DNA of 64,000 bases from Phenylobacterium sp. J426 (GCF_024699945.1 NZ_JAJOMY010000001.1:2604001-2668000); one strand, 5' to 3'. Numbered from the stretch's first letter, positions 43,752 through 53,109 are shown. A program made the numbers and translations. Notes: generated by a model from the sequence alone, not told the origin.

Positions 43752-45839
43752 ATGACCACGCCACCGTTTTCGCGGTTCGGGCGCAGCCTGCTTGCGGGCA
43801 ATGGCGCGCCGACCAACGACCTGGGTCAACCGGGCGACATCTATCTCGACCTCGATACTGGGGATTACTTCGGCCCGAAGTCAGCGGGCGTGTGGGGGTC
43901 TGCGATCCTGGCCTCGGGGTTGCAGGCGAAGCTCGCGGCGGCCGTGGAGGCGCGGGATGCGGCCGAGAGCGCCAAGGCGGACGCCGAAGAGGCGCGCGAC
44001 CAGGTGGTCGGCGAGGCGGCAACGAAGGCGGATAAGGCCACGAGCATCACGGTTTCCGGCCTGCTGAGCCGCTCTGCCGGCGACGGCACACTCGGCGGCA
44101 ACCAAACGCTGACCGTCACCGAGGCCTCGGAGGCTGAGACGCTGGCAGGGCTTGAGGCGGGCAAGGTCATCACGCCGCGGCGCTTGAAAGCGTCGCTTTT
44201 CAACAACGTGCACCGCCTCGACGCCAGGGTCTTCGGCGTCAGGGCGGATGGGGTGACCGACGACACAGAAGCCTTGCAGACCGCATTCGATTGGAGCGCG
44301 GAAAACCGCTGCCCCATCGGGCTTCCTGGTGGAAGGATCGTGGTGTCTGACACCCTGATCCTGGATGACTACATGGACATCGCCGGGCAGCCGGGTCAGA
44401 CGATCATCCGCCTGGCCGACGGAGCGAACTGTTCTCTGATCGAGACGCGCGATTACGCGGCATTTGTGGCCGACAGCGACTCCGGTGTCTTTCCCCAGCT
44501 GTGGCGTCTCAGCGATGTCGTCCTCGACCAGAACGGCAACGTTCCGGGCATCTATGCCGGCAGCAATACGAGCGGATACTGCCTCGCCATCGCGGCGGCG
44601 TCCTACTGGCTGGACAACGTGCTCGCCCTCCGCGGCGCGGAGGGTGGCATCATCACCAAGGGTGAGCGGAATTATCTGGTCAACACGGTCGACGAACCAT
44701 CGGGCCGCGTTGAGGCGCTCAGCATCCCCCGCATCGGCAAGATCAGCGCGGCGCGCTGTGGCGGCTATGGCATCCGATACGAGGGCGTGGACGACGCCTT
44801 CATTCAGCACGTCGAAGCCCTCATCTGCGCGGATGGCGGCCTGTACATTGGCCCGGGCGTCGTTGTCGACATCGATACCGTTCACAACTACTCGAACCAC
44901 GGCCCCGGGGTTTACCTCGACGACTGCACGGCCCGCATCAAGGCGTGTCAGAGCGAGAGCAATTACTACGAAGACTTCGTGATGAACGGGACCTGCGCCC
45001 GCAGTTACATCGGGGTCGGCGAGTTCTGGGGCGGCAATCGCATCATCGAAACGAATCCTTCGGCGGCGGTCCCCTATCCCGTGGTCCTCAACGGGGTGGG
45101 CGGCGGAGCCAGCTTCGGCGAGCTCTTCGTGCGCAGCTTCCGTGGATCCAAGGCGCTTCAGATCAAGCCTGGGTCTGGGGGCTTTACTATTCAGGACATG
45201 AACGTCATCCGTGCAGACGGTACTGCGGCCGAGCTCGGCGTCGAGATCGACGGGCAGGGCCTCTACGGCTGCGATGTGAAGGGTCGGATCAGTGGCTACG
45301 ACTGCCAGGTCCGCCTGGACGACCTGCTGATGTCGCAAATCGACCTGACCCTAGGCAGCCTGAGTGCGACCGCTGGGGCGTCGTATGTCGACTATCAGTC
45401 CAGCAGCCCGAATTATCAGGGCAACACGTTTCGACTCCGCGTGGCCGGCGGAGCGAGCGGCACGTTCTTCAAGGCGGGTTCCTCAACCCCCAACAACCGG
45501 GACAAGTGGGACGTTGACGGCCAGGGCGGCAGCTATCCGCAGCGCTACCGTTCGCACAATCGCCGTGTCTCGGCGGACGTGTCGGTCACCACGACCGGAG
45601 TCAAGACGGCGATGATCACGCACGGCCTGATCGCTGCGCCCGACATCAACAACATTACGGTCAGCTTCGCGAAGCCGACCATCAACTATGACAACACGGC
45701 GCGCTTCTCGAACCTTGTCGTCACGGCGGTGGATGCCACGACCATCACTTGCGAGTTCGCGGTGACCACGGCCGGGGGCACGGGAGCCCGCATCGCAGTG
45801 CTTGCGGATGCGAAGATCGGCGGCATGTACACCGGCTAG
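43752..45839 (+). CDS. Tailspike with a right-handed beta-helix (pectate-lyase-like) domain
   Basis: A 695-residue protein. Head-binding part 1-60 (NDLGQPGDIYLDLDTGDYFG), an Ala-rich coil with KVITPRRLKAS, then RVFGVRADGVTDDTEALQTA, the opening of pectate-lyase-type beta-helix enzymes, followed by helical coils to about 540 and a C-terminal beta domain. Such spikes bind and often cut surface polysaccharide. A polysaccharide-modifying cassette lies directly downstream. Confidence 0.85.
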   Translation: MTTPPFSRFGRSLLAGNGAPTNDLGQPGDIYLDLDTGDYFGPKSAGVWGSAILASGLQAKLAAAVEARDAAESAKADAEEARDQVVGEAATKADKATSITVSGLLSRSAGDGTLGGNQTLTVTEASEAETLAGLEAGKVITPRRLKASLFNNVHRLDARVFGVRADGVTDDTEALQTAFDWSAENRCPIGLPGGRIVVSDTLILDDYMDIAGQPGQTIIRLADGANCSLIETRDYAAFVADSDSGVFPQLWRLSDVVLDQNGNVPGIYAGSNTSGYCLAIAAASYWLDNVLALRGAEGGIITKGERNYLVNTVDEPSGRVEALSIPRIGKISAARCGGYGIRYEGVDDAFIQHVEALICADGGLYIGPGVVVDIDTVHNYSNHGPGVYLDDCTARIKACQSESNYYEDFVMNGTCARSYIGVGEFWGGNRIIETNPSAAVPYPVVLNGVGGGASFGELFVRSFRGSKALQIKPGSGGFTIQDMNVIRADGTAAELGVEIDGQGLYGCDVKGRISGYDCQVRLDDLLMSQIDLTLGSLSATAGASYVDYQSSSPNYQGNTFRLRVAGGASGTFFKAGSSTPNNRDKWDVDGQGGSYPQRYRSHNRRVSADVSVTTTGVKTAMITHGLIAAPDINNITVSFAKPTINYDNTARFSNLVVTAVDATTITCEFAVTTAGGTGARIAVLADAKIGGMYTG

Positions 45840-45898
45840 GCCGGCCGCGTCAGATTGCCGATGCAGCCGGCGCAAGGCGTGTGGTATGTCGTCGCCCA

Positions 45899-46228
45899 AT
45901 GATCGAGCGCTTCCGATACGCCCCGCTCGGCCTGTGGGCGGCAGTGACCGTTGGCTTCATCTTCCTGGTGGCGGAGCGGGCCAGCCACACGTTCGTCGCT
46001 AGTTCTTCGCTCGCGTGGGTGCTGGCCGCGAGCGGCGGTCTCTGCCTCAAGGTCGGCTTCGTTCGTCGCGCGCCGTTTTACTGGGGCGTCGGCATTGTCT
46101 GCGTGGTCCTGGTCGCCAAGATGGGCACCGTAGCAGGGATGGACTTGCCCATTGCGCTTTGGCTGCTGCTTGGCGTGTTTCTGGCCTGGCTGCCTAGCCC
46201 CCCTGCGGGAGCTCTCGAGCAGGATTAG
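45899..46228 (+). CDS. Small membrane protein with three or four helices
   Basis: A 109-residue protein from ATG 45899: MIERFRYAPLGLWAAVTVGF, then LAWVLAASGGLCLKVGF and VGIVCVVLVAKMGTVAGM. It converges with and slightly overlaps the acyltransferase gene. It may belong to the surface-modification cassette. No known family. Confidence 0.55.
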   Translation: MIERFRYAPLGLWAAVTVGFIFLVAERASHTFVASSSLAWVLAASGGLCLKVGFVRRAPFYWGVGIVCVVLVAKMGTVAGMDLPIALWLLLGVFLAWLPSPPAGALEQD

Positions 46229-47327
46229 GCGCCGCTGGCGCGCTGCTTGAGGCGGAACGCCGGTTGAAGCGCCTCTGCCGCCAACGGTCGACAGGCTTCT
46301 CGATCAATTCTGTAATTGCGAACGCCATGGCCAGTGAGGCGAGGACAGCGACGGCCGCGCGAACGTTGCCGTCGATCCCCGGCGCGACGCTGTCGATGAG
46401 GATCAGGATCGGCCAATGGACCAAGTAAACGGCATACGAAAAGTTTCCTAGGAAGGCATCGCGCGCGTTGGATTTCGTCCACGCGAACAGCGCGGGCAGG
46501 CAGACCAGGGCCAGCGAATAAAAGGCCCAGCCCGCCACCGCCCTCGGCGCACCAAGGCTTTCGACAAAGACTGCTGCAGGCTGAAAGGCGAATACGGCGA
46601 GTAGGAGCGCGAGGCCAAGCGGACGGTGCAGACGCTCTGGTATCAGCCCTTGCGCGTAGATGCGGTAGGACACCATGCCGCCAATGAAGAAGCAAAGCTC
46701 AAGAGGGAAGAAGCGGTAGGACCACGGGTCGTCCTTGAGCCCTGCTGAAACGAACGCGACGCGAAGAAGCAGGCTTGCGGCGATCAGCGCCAACAGCCAG
46801 CGGCTGCGCAGCCTCACAAGCCAGGGCGCGACCGCGTAGAACATCAGCTCCAGACTGATCGACCACACCGGCGGGATCAGGAGCATGTCGACAACGCCCA
46901 GATCGGGCTTGGCTCCCGACCACTGAAGGGATCCATCAGCCATTGTCAGGAACAGGAAGAGCTCCTGCCCGACGATGGTGATCTGGGTCAGGATAAGCAG
47001 TCCCAGCGCGGCAAAATCTGGATCGTTGGCTTCGATCAGCGCAAAGGGCCCGGTGCTGCGCATGAAGTAGGCCAGTATGCCCACCAGCCCAGCAAACGCC
47101 AGGACGGCGAAATACGGGATGAAGATCCGTAGCAGCCTGTTGCTGTAGAACACGCCACGATCTGCAACGGGGTCGTACTTCGTCGAAAGAACCAGGGCCA
47201 TCACGAACCCTGAGATCATGAAGAATGCTTCGACAGCGGCCACGCCGCCCGCAAGCTGGACCCTGAAGAATCCTTGCGCGTGGTTTAGTACCACCGAAAC
47301 CGCGAGGAGTAGCCGTAGCGCGCCCAT
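46194..47327 (-). CDS. OafA/YrhL-type membrane O-acyltransferase
   Basis: About 377 residues from ATG 47327, where the family's opening MGALRLLLAVSVVLNHAQG lies; a GTG- or ATG-led extension upstream adds 44 doubtful residues. Family features are AVEAFFMISGFVMALVLSTK, FYSNRLLRIFIPYF and a late SYAVYLVHWPILILI. About ten membrane helices. These enzymes acetylate surface glycans; prophage copies change O-antigen serotype. Codon use is more AT-rich than in neighbours. Confidence 0.85.
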   Translation of the reverse strand: MGALRLLLAVSVVLNHAQGFFRVQLAGGVAAVEAFFMISGFVMALVLSTKYDPVADRGVFYSNRLLRIFIPYFAVLAFAGLVGILAYFMRSTGPFALIEANDPDFAALGLLILTQITIVGQELFLFLTMADGSLQWSGAKPDLGVVDMLLIPPVWSISLELMFYAVAPWLVRLRSRWLLALIAASLLLRVAFVSAGLKDDPWSYRFFPLELCFFIGGMVSYRIYAQGLIPERLHRPLGLALLLAVFAFQPAAVFVESLGAPRAVAGWAFYSLALVCLPALFAWTKSNARDAFLGNFSYAVYLVHWPILILIDSVAPGIDGNVRAAVAVLASLAMAFAITELIEKPVDRWRQRRFNRRSASSSAPAAPNPARELPQGG

Positions 47328-47477
47328 GATCCGCCCAGTTGCCAAGGCCTGCTCTAGCCGAAGAACAACAAGGACGCCAATGGTGTTGGTCGCGTCGTTT
47401 AGCCCCTGCGCGAGCTCTCGCCAGGGCCCGGCAGTGTGTGTTTTAAGGCCAGCGTCCAAGCGAAAGTCGACGAGCGG

Positions 47478-49889
47478 ATGAGCTATTTCAGTCCAGCGAA
47501 GGCGCGGCCTCGCGTCGGTCGAGATGTAGGCTTGACCGTGGCCGCTGGGCGTCCGCTTGAGCTCGGCGCCTACGCGTTGGGCGCCTTCTTCCTGGCGGCG
47601 TTCATGTTGACCCGCCCTACGGTGTTCGGTGAAGTTTACGCCAGCGTGGGCATCCCGCTGTTGTTCATGGGCGCTGCTGCCGCTGCTTTAGCTGCCACTC
47701 GGGGTGCTGGCGGATCCCGTGATGCACTTCCGCAGCTCGCGATCTACCTTGCCGCAGGGTTCTACTACTTCGCATCTCGGCTCCTACGAGCAGACCAGAA
47801 CACCGGGTTCGCTATCGGGGAGTTCGTGGTGGTCGGGGTCGCTGTCGCCGCCATCGCAGCCCTATCATTGTCACCGCGGAACCTTAGGGTCTTCTTCGAC
47901 TGCTTCTATGGCCTGATGTTCGTGATGGCGGCCTCGATGGTCGCCACCTTCGCCCTTCAGATGAGCGGGCGAACGCCGAGCCAGCTCGTGGTCGGCAACT
48001 TCGACTACAATTATCTTCCTGGTACCGGCCGCATCTTCGCTCCATTCACATTCGCCTACGGCAGCACGGTGGAGATCTACGGCCGCAACATCGTGAGGCT
48101 TTGCGGGCTCTTCCGAGAGCCCGGAATTGCGCCGGCGTTCCTCTGCTGGGCTGCCGGCTGGGCCGCGGCGCGGCGTTGGTCGTGGTTGTTTATTGTGACG
48201 CCCCTTCTAGGAGCAGTCGCGTCGCTATCCAGCCTAGGGCTGGTGCTCGCCGTGATCGCACTTGCCGGTGTCGTCCTGCTAAGGGTGCGGGCGAGCTGGC
48301 GCGTCTATCTCGCAGCGATGCCCGTCGGCGCCATCCTGATCTGGGCTGCTTACTACGCCCCGTACATCGGGCTAGCCGTAAAGACCGAAGGCGACACGGA
48401 ATCGGCGCGAGAGCGCGCATTCCTGATGCGAGACGTTTTCGAGACGCAGAACTGGCTACTCGGCGATGGGCTAACCGGGTATCGCAACGAGACGATCAAT
48501 CTCATCACCTCGATCTCTCACAGTGGGCTGGTGTTCGTTGGGCTCTACTTGGCGTTCGCCGCCTTCGCGCTGTGGAAGAACCATAGGTTCTTCATTCCCG
48601 CCCTTCTTCCGGCAGTCGTGACAGCGGTGGCGTCCCAGCCAATCGCCATGACCGCGCCGATGGCGGTAATCTTCGTGTCGTGGGCTGCGTTGACCCCGCT
48701 CGCAGCGCCACCATTGGCAAGGCGCGAGACTCGGGAGAGACCGCCGTTGCAACCCCGCAAGGCCTGTCGCAGCCGCGACCGCAGCAAGGCACCAGCGGGT
48801 GCGGCGAGGCCCCAAGTGAGCAATCAGCAGTCGCAAGCCAATTCCCATGTCGTGGAACTACAAAGTCTCCGGGGTATCGCGGCGACTATCGTCATGCTGC
48901 ACCATTGCCTGCGGGCCATTGAGTGGGGGCCAGTCGGCCACTTCGTCGGCGACATCCTCCTCAACGCGCATGCCGCTGTGGTTATCTTCTTCGTTCTAAG
49001 CGGATACGTGCTCGTAAGGTCCCTGGCTGCCCGCTCCTTGACCACAGCCGGCGTCCTCGAGTTTTACATTCGCCGGATATTCCGCATCTACCCCGCCCTC
49101 TGGATCGGCGTGTCGCTCGGCCTGCTCTATTTCGTGAGCCTCGCAACCTGGCCTGCGCCGAATACGACGGACTGGTTCCGGACCCTCTATGTGCCTGAAC
49201 AGGGAAGCGCCGTTGCGTTGGTCGCGACCTTTACGGCGGCATCGGTATTCCTGCTCCCCACGCTCTGGACCATAAAGGTCGAGCTGGCAGCCTCTGTCCT
49301 GCTCCCACTCTTCGCTTGGGTTGTCCGGTCGTGGGCTGCGCTCGCCGCCTTGTTGCTCATTACCGTCGGCCTGAGCTTCGCGATCGATAGCAGGGCGGTC
49401 ATTGTTTACCTGCCGGCGTTTGTGGTGGGAGCGGCTTTGACAAGGCTCCCACCATTGACGGGTACGACGGCCGTCTGGGCCGGGACAGCGGCAGCGCTAG
49501 TACTGATGTTTGGGAGGTATGTTGCTTCCTTCGACTACCATCATCCGCTGCCGGCCTTTGTGGAGGCGGTTGCGGCCGGCGTAGTGATCTTGGCGATCTT
49601 GGGCGCACGTCCGGCATGGATGAGGTGGAGCGCCTTCACTCTCATCGGGGATTGGTCATACAGCATCTACCTCCTGCATCTGCCGATCCTTTATTTCTTC
49701 ACAAAGCTCGCCGTGAACCTATGGAGCGGGCCACTATGGGTGCTCGCCCTGCTAGTCACCGTCGCAACGTGTGGCGTGACGATCCTGCTGGCGAGGACCG
49801 TTTACGAACGGGTCGAACTACCGGGCAGTCACCTCGGAAAGCGCTTCAGCCGAGCGGCGACTGATAACTTGCGCCTGCGTACCGCCTAA
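47478..49889 (+). CDS. Wzy-like polymerase / O-acyltransferase fusion
   Basis: About 803 residues from ATG 47478. Residues 20-415 form about ten hydrophobic helices like an O-antigen polymerase or ligase, with a loop ending NIVRLCGLFREPGIAP and a late NWLLGDGLTGYRN. An Arg/Pro/Gln linker follows. From about 450 (VVELQSLRGIAATIVMLHHC) to the end it is an OafA-type acyltransferase: FFVLSGYVLVRSL, FYIRRIFRIYPALWIG and SYSIYLLHLPILYFF. A GTG at 48814 with GAGG upstream could start the second part separately. It is divergent from the other acyltransferase. Confidence 0.75.
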   Translation: MSYFSPAKARPRVGRDVGLTVAAGRPLELGAYALGAFFLAAFMLTRPTVFGEVYASVGIPLLFMGAAAAALAATRGAGGSRDALPQLAIYLAAGFYYFASRLLRADQNTGFAIGEFVVVGVAVAAIAALSLSPRNLRVFFDCFYGLMFVMAASMVATFALQMSGRTPSQLVVGNFDYNYLPGTGRIFAPFTFAYGSTVEIYGRNIVRLCGLFREPGIAPAFLCWAAGWAAARRWSWLFIVTPLLGAVASLSSLGLVLAVIALAGVVLLRVRASWRVYLAAMPVGAILIWAAYYAPYIGLAVKTEGDTESARERAFLMRDVFETQNWLLGDGLTGYRNETINLITSISHSGLVFVGLYLAFAAFALWKNHRFFIPALLPAVVTAVASQPIAMTAPMAVIFVSWAALTPLAAPPLARRETRERPPLQPRKACRSRDRSKAPAGAARPQVSNQQSQANSHVVELQSLRGIAATIVMLHHCLRAIEWGPVGHFVGDILLNAHAAVVIFFVLSGYVLVRSLAARSLTTAGVLEFYIRRIFRIYPALWIGVSLGLLYFVSLATWPAPNTTDWFRTLYVPEQGSAVALVATFTAASVFLLPTLWTIKVELAASVLLPLFAWVVRSWAALAALLLITVGLSFAIDSRAVIVYLPAFVVGAALTRLPPLTGTTAVWAGTAAALVLMFGRYVASFDYHHPLPAFVEAVAAGVVILAILGARPAWMRWSAFTLIGDWSYSIYLLHLPILYFFTKLAVNLWSGPLWVLALLVTVATCGVTILLARTVYERVELPGSHLGKRFSRAATDNLRLRTA

Positions 49890-50019
49890 CGTCCCTCGCT
49901 CCCGGCAGCCGACGCGGAGCCGTTCCTGATCCCGCGCCGGCCTATCGAGCAGTGTACGCACGGGGGGTGTTTCCTACCCGACGGCGCACCTAAGCTGAAC
50001 GGCGGTCCGGGAGCAAGGT

Positions 50020-50055
50020 GGCCGGCGCGGGCCTTGGTGCTCGCCCGCGCCGGCC
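50020..50055. terminator. Strong hairpin between convergent genes
   Basis: A 13-bp perfect stem (50020-50032 with 50043-50055, G/C-rich, ten-base loop) lies between the rightward fusion gene and the leftward gene at 50131-50370. There is no T-run. It probably acts as a bidirectional stop. A second long-range repeat (GCTCCCGG near 49897 with CCGGGAGC near 50007) lies beside it. Confidence 0.5.
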
Positions 50056-50130
50056 TGCCGAGCGGGCTTCCAGTGACGGGGATAACTCGGCGTGCTCAGC
50101 AGGCTCACCGTACACCTGCCTGGTCAAGCG

Positions 50131-50370
50131 TCAGTCCTCGACCGCCGTGTTCCGGAAGTAGTCCTCGCCGGGCCCGTCCGGTCCGACCATCCGTACGACC
50201 GGCTGTCCCGGCTCATCAGGGTAGGTGAGCTGTAGCCGTCCGCCTTCAGGCGCGGCCCAGTCCAACAGCACCTGGTCGAGCACTTCCACGTTCTCGGCCT
50301 GGCCCGGGATCATCACCAGGAACTCCGGATCGAACGCCGAGAGCGCTTCGATCAGTTCGCGCACCTTCAT
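50131..50370 (-). CDS. Small hypothetical phage protein
   Basis: A 79-residue protein (MKVRELIEALSAFDPEFLVM, then YPDEPGQPVVRMVGPDGPGE). The opening KVRELIEALSAFDP is a recurring small-phage-protein pattern. It is leftward, against the lysis genes. Function unknown. Confidence 0.6.
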   Translation of the reverse strand: MKVRELIEALSAFDPEFLVMIPGQAENVEVLDQVLLDWAAPEGGRLQLTYPDEPGQPVVRMVGPDGPGEDYFRNTAVED

Positions 50371-50442
50371 AGATCGCTCCCGTTCCGGCCCGGCGTCGGG
50401 CGCTTCACCCGCACAGTATCAACACCATCGGAGGGGGATGAT

Positions 50443-50776
50443 GTGGACGCATCCGCACTGCTGCCTGCCTTTTGGGGCGGTTGTGGCGCCTTCATCTACG
50501 CTGGCCCTCGCTGGGTCGCCTGCCTCGTAGCGTCTCGTGAGAAAGGCGTCGGCAGTTGGGTCTGCCTCATTGAGCTGACAGTCGCCATCGGTGTGGGTGC
50601 GGTTGCGGCCTCAGCCTTCTCAGCGCTCGCGCATCGGCTGACCGGCATCCCGGACGCCAACGCCATCTCGGCCATGATCGGCCTGCTGGCCAACCCGCTC
50701 ACCCCCCACCATCGTCAAGCGCGCCACGGACCTTGCCGGAAGCGCGCGCGTCGGAAAGATCGGAGACGGTCCATGA
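50443..50776 (+). CDS. Holin-like membrane protein, one extra C
   Basis: From GTG 50443 (GGAGGGGG upstream): ALLPAFWGGCGAFIYAGPRW, then a hydrophobic helix (IELTVAIGVGAVAASAF) and a second one. As written the frame runs on into the next gene. Removing one C from 50702-50707 gives TIVKRATDLAGSARVG and a stop at 50776 that overlaps the next ATG (ATGA), a 110-residue protein. Two or more helices before an endolysin suggest a holin. Confidence 0.65.
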
Positions 50777-51261
50777 TCCTGGACATGGTCGCAGGGGCGC
50801 TCTGCGGCGCTGTCGCGCTGGGCGCTTTCAGCATTCACGTCATCTCCAGCCGCCACCGACGCAACTGGATGACGATACCGCAGTACGTCCGTCGAGGCGT
50901 CCTGCTCTGCGGGGTCATGTTCACCTGGAGGTCGGTGAATTTCTTCAGCATCGCGGAGAGCGCCGAAGGTCTGGGCCACATCAACGCCGAGGGGATGATG
51001 GCTCTGGTGGTCATCACCTACACGATCTGGGCGCTGGCGGTCTGGCTCTTCCGCGCCACGTTGCCGACGCCCGGCTGGGATCGGGTGGAAGACACGCAGC
51101 ACAAGCTGCGCGAGGAGCCGGGTCTGGCTCCCGTGATGATGACGCTGCCAGACGTGGTGAAGGTGGCGCAGGCGAGCGGCTTGCCGGCCGTTGGTCCAGG
51201 CGAGCCGCCTGAGGCGGTAATCCGCGAGGGTAAGCGCCGGTCGATGAGGGCGAAGCCATGA
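50773..51261 (+). CDS. Membrane protein of the lysis region
   Basis: A 162-residue protein from ATG 50773 (MILDMVAGALCGAVALGAFS). Three hydrophobic segments, with RNWMTIPQYVRRGVLLCGVM between the first two, then a cytoplasmic tail with Pro-rich C-terminus. It is coupled on both sides. It could be a second holin or antiholin, or an accessory protein. Confidence 0.65.
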   Translation: MILDMVAGALCGAVALGAFSIHVISSRHRRNWMTIPQYVRRGVLLCGVMFTWRSVNFFSIAESAEGLGHINAEGMMALVVITYTIWALAVWLFRATLPTPGWDRVEDTQHKLREEPGLAPVMMTLPDVVKVAQASGLPAVGPGEPPEAVIREGKRRSMRAKP

Positions 51262-51608
51262 ACCTGCCTCGCCCTCAGATGCAGTCCATTCTTGCTCTGC
51301 TGTCGCTCCTGATGTTCGGCCTGCTCGTGGCGGCTCTGATGTTCAGGGTCGTGCCAGACCAGAACCGCGAACTCGTCTCCACCGCGCTCGGCTTCCTCGC
51401 CGGGAACATGGTTGGCCCCGCATTCCAGTGGTTCTTCGGGTCGACGGCTGGCAGCGAGCGGAAGACGCAGGCGCTGGTCGCCGCCGCTCACCCAGCCCCC
51501 GCCGCCGGCACAGCCCAGATCACCGCCGCACCTGACGTGAAGGTCGAGGCCAAGGTGACCGAAGCCGAGGACGGCGAGCTTCCGCTCGGCCAGCGGGTGC
51601 AACCGTGA
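51258..51608 (+). CDS. Single-span membrane protein of the lysis region
   Basis: A 116-residue protein with one or two N-terminal helices (SILALLSLLMFGLLVAALMF, then GFLAGNMVGPAFQWFFGS) and a flexible Ala/Pro tail. This pattern is common just before phage endolysins and could be a holin-type protein. It overlaps both neighbours by four bases. Confidence 0.65.
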   Translation: MNLPRPQMQSILALLSLLMFGLLVAALMFRVVPDQNRELVSTALGFLAGNMVGPAFQWFFGSTAGSERKTQALVAAAHPAPAAGTAQITAAPDVKVEAKVTEAEDGELPLGQRVQP

Positions 51609-52434
51609 GCGAGGCCCTCGACCACCTCCAGGCCGCAGAGGACGCTCACAGGGCCGCCGGAGAGGCCCTCGCGCGGCTCCGGGCTACCATAGTAGCCCCC
51701 CAAGGCCCCCGAGCCGCCCCCCTGCGCCGCCTCCGGCCGCTCCCGAGCCGCTGTATGGCCTGCAGAACCCCGCCGCGTTCTTCGACCACGTCCGCAAGCA
51801 CCCGCCGCTCGGCCCGACGCTGAGCGAGGATGAGGTTCGGGGGTGCGAGAGCATCCTGTCGGCCGCCGCCGGCAAATGCCCCACGTCCTGGGCGGCTTAC
51901 TGCCTCGCCACAGCCGCGCACGAGACCGGCGGGGCGATGATCCCGAACGTGGAGAACCTGAACTACACCACGGCCGAGCGCATCTGCGCCGTCTGGCCGA
52001 GCCGCTTCCCCACCGTCGCCAGCGCCGCGCCCTTCGTCCGCAACGCCAAGGGCCTCGCCAACCACGTCTACAACGGCCGCATGGGCAACCGCCCCGGCTC
52101 AAACGACGGCTGGGACTTCCGGGGCCGAGGGCAAGCCCACATCACCGGTCGGGAGATGTATGCCAAGCTCGACGCCGAGCTCGACCTGGGCGGCGAGCTG
52201 GTCCGCAACCCAGACCTGGCCCTGAGGCCCGACATCTCCGCCCGCATCCTCGTGATCGGCATGATCAAGGGCCTGTTCACCGGAAAGAGCCTGAACACCT
52301 ACATCGCCGCGATCCCGACGACGCAGCAGTTCGTCAACGCCCGGAAGATCGTGAACCCCGACAGCAACGGACCCAAGGTCGCGACCCAGGCCGAGATGTT
52401 CTTCGCCGGGCTGAAAGCGGGCGGCTGGCGGTGA
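51605..52434 (+). CDS. GH19-type endolysin, broken by one missing C
   Basis: The first frame (MSEALDHLQAAEDAHRAAGE) is a short helix, then Pro-rich. Adding one C to 51717-51722 continues PAAPEPLYGLQNPAAFFDHV and the catalytic domain: CLATAAHETGGAMIPN (catalytic Glu), VYNGRMGNRPGSNDGWDFRG and RGQAHITGREMY, typical of GH19 lysozymes. The corrected length is 276 residues. The enzyme cuts peptidoglycan; the N-terminal helix may delay or direct export. It ends by GTGA overlap. Confidence 0.82.
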
Positions 52435-52553
52435 TCCGCCGGGCCTTCCTCCTGCTGCTCCTGGCGCTGGTCTGGCCCTTCTACGTCCCTCTCGCACGAA
52501 AGGCTCTAGGATGCTCGCCACCGCGTTCCTCTGGATCCGCTCGAACCGCCTGA
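52431..52553 (+). CDS. Forty-residue hydrophobic peptide
   Basis: GTG 52431 overlaps the endolysin stop. It encodes MIRRAFLLLLLALVWPFYVP, a single hydrophobic helix, and ends inside the next gene. Perhaps a lysis-regulating membrane peptide, though only position and composition support it. Confidence 0.35.
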   Translation: MIRRAFLLLLLALVWPFYVPLARKALGCSPPRSSGSARTA

Positions 52554-52924
52554 TCGCGGGCCTGGCCGGGGTGGGCGTGGGCCTGCTGCTGCTCGCCCTG
52601 GCCTGGATGCTCGCCGTGCATGTCGGGGAGCGCCGTGAAGCCGCCCGCCAAGCCGAGCGCCGCGTCGCCGCAATCACTGACGCCGTGACGATCGACTCCG
52701 CCGCCAAGGAGGTCGCCGCCGAACAATGCCTCGCCGACGCCCGGCGAATGGCCGAACTGCAACGGGAGCTGGAGAAAGCCGATGACCAGGAAGACGACAA
52801 CCGCCCTAGTGCTGCTCGCCTCGCTTACCTGTGCCGCGTGCGCGCACAGCAAGCCGGAGGTGCATCAGGCTTACCCCCCGCGTGCAGACCTCATGTCGGC
52901 GCCGGAGCCGCTGGTTCCCGATGA
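52511..52924 (+). CDS. Rz-like inner-membrane spanin
   Basis: A 137-residue protein: N-terminal helix (IAGLAGVGVGLLLLALAWML) then a long periplasmic coiled coil (GERREAARQAERRVAAITDA to ELQRELEKADD). The Rz1-like gene starts inside it in another frame, the classic Rz/Rz1 architecture. Spanins fuse the inner and outer membranes at lysis. Confidence 0.75.
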   Translation: MLATAFLWIRSNRLIAGLAGVGVGLLLLALAWMLAVHVGERREAARQAERRVAAITDAVTIDSAAKEVAAEQCLADARRMAELQRELEKADDQEDDNRPSAARLAYLCRVRAQQAGGASGLPPACRPHVGAGAAGSR

Positions 52925-53072
52925 GGCCCTGACGTCGGAGAAGGCCGCCAACGACTACAGCGCCGCCGTGCTGACGTGGGGCAGGGGCCTCGAGGCCCAG
53001 GTCGACCGCATCTGCCGGTGGGCGGTGTCCGTAGGCATGCGCGACATCACCTGTCCCGCGCCGAACCGATGA
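52782..53072 (+). CDS. Rz1-like outer-membrane spanin lipoprotein
   Basis: A 96-residue protein overlapping the Rz-like gene out of frame. The signal segment TTALVLLASLTCAACAHSKP ends in a lipobox-like run with cysteine near residue 20, followed by a Pro-containing mature part. It is longer than lambda Rz1 but fits the outer-membrane partner. Confidence 0.65.
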   Translation: MTRKTTTALVLLASLTCAACAHSKPEVHQAYPPRADLMSAPEPLVPDEALTSEKAANDYSAAVLTWGRGLEAQVDRICRWAVSVGMRDITCPAPNR

Positions 53073-53109
53073 CCACGCCGGCGGGCCTACGCATCACACA
53101 CCCGCGACG

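Noticed and set aside
50443..51261. One 272-residue membrane protein
   Set aside because: The joined frame comes from an extra C at 50702-50707; two separate coupled genes explain the overlap and composition better.
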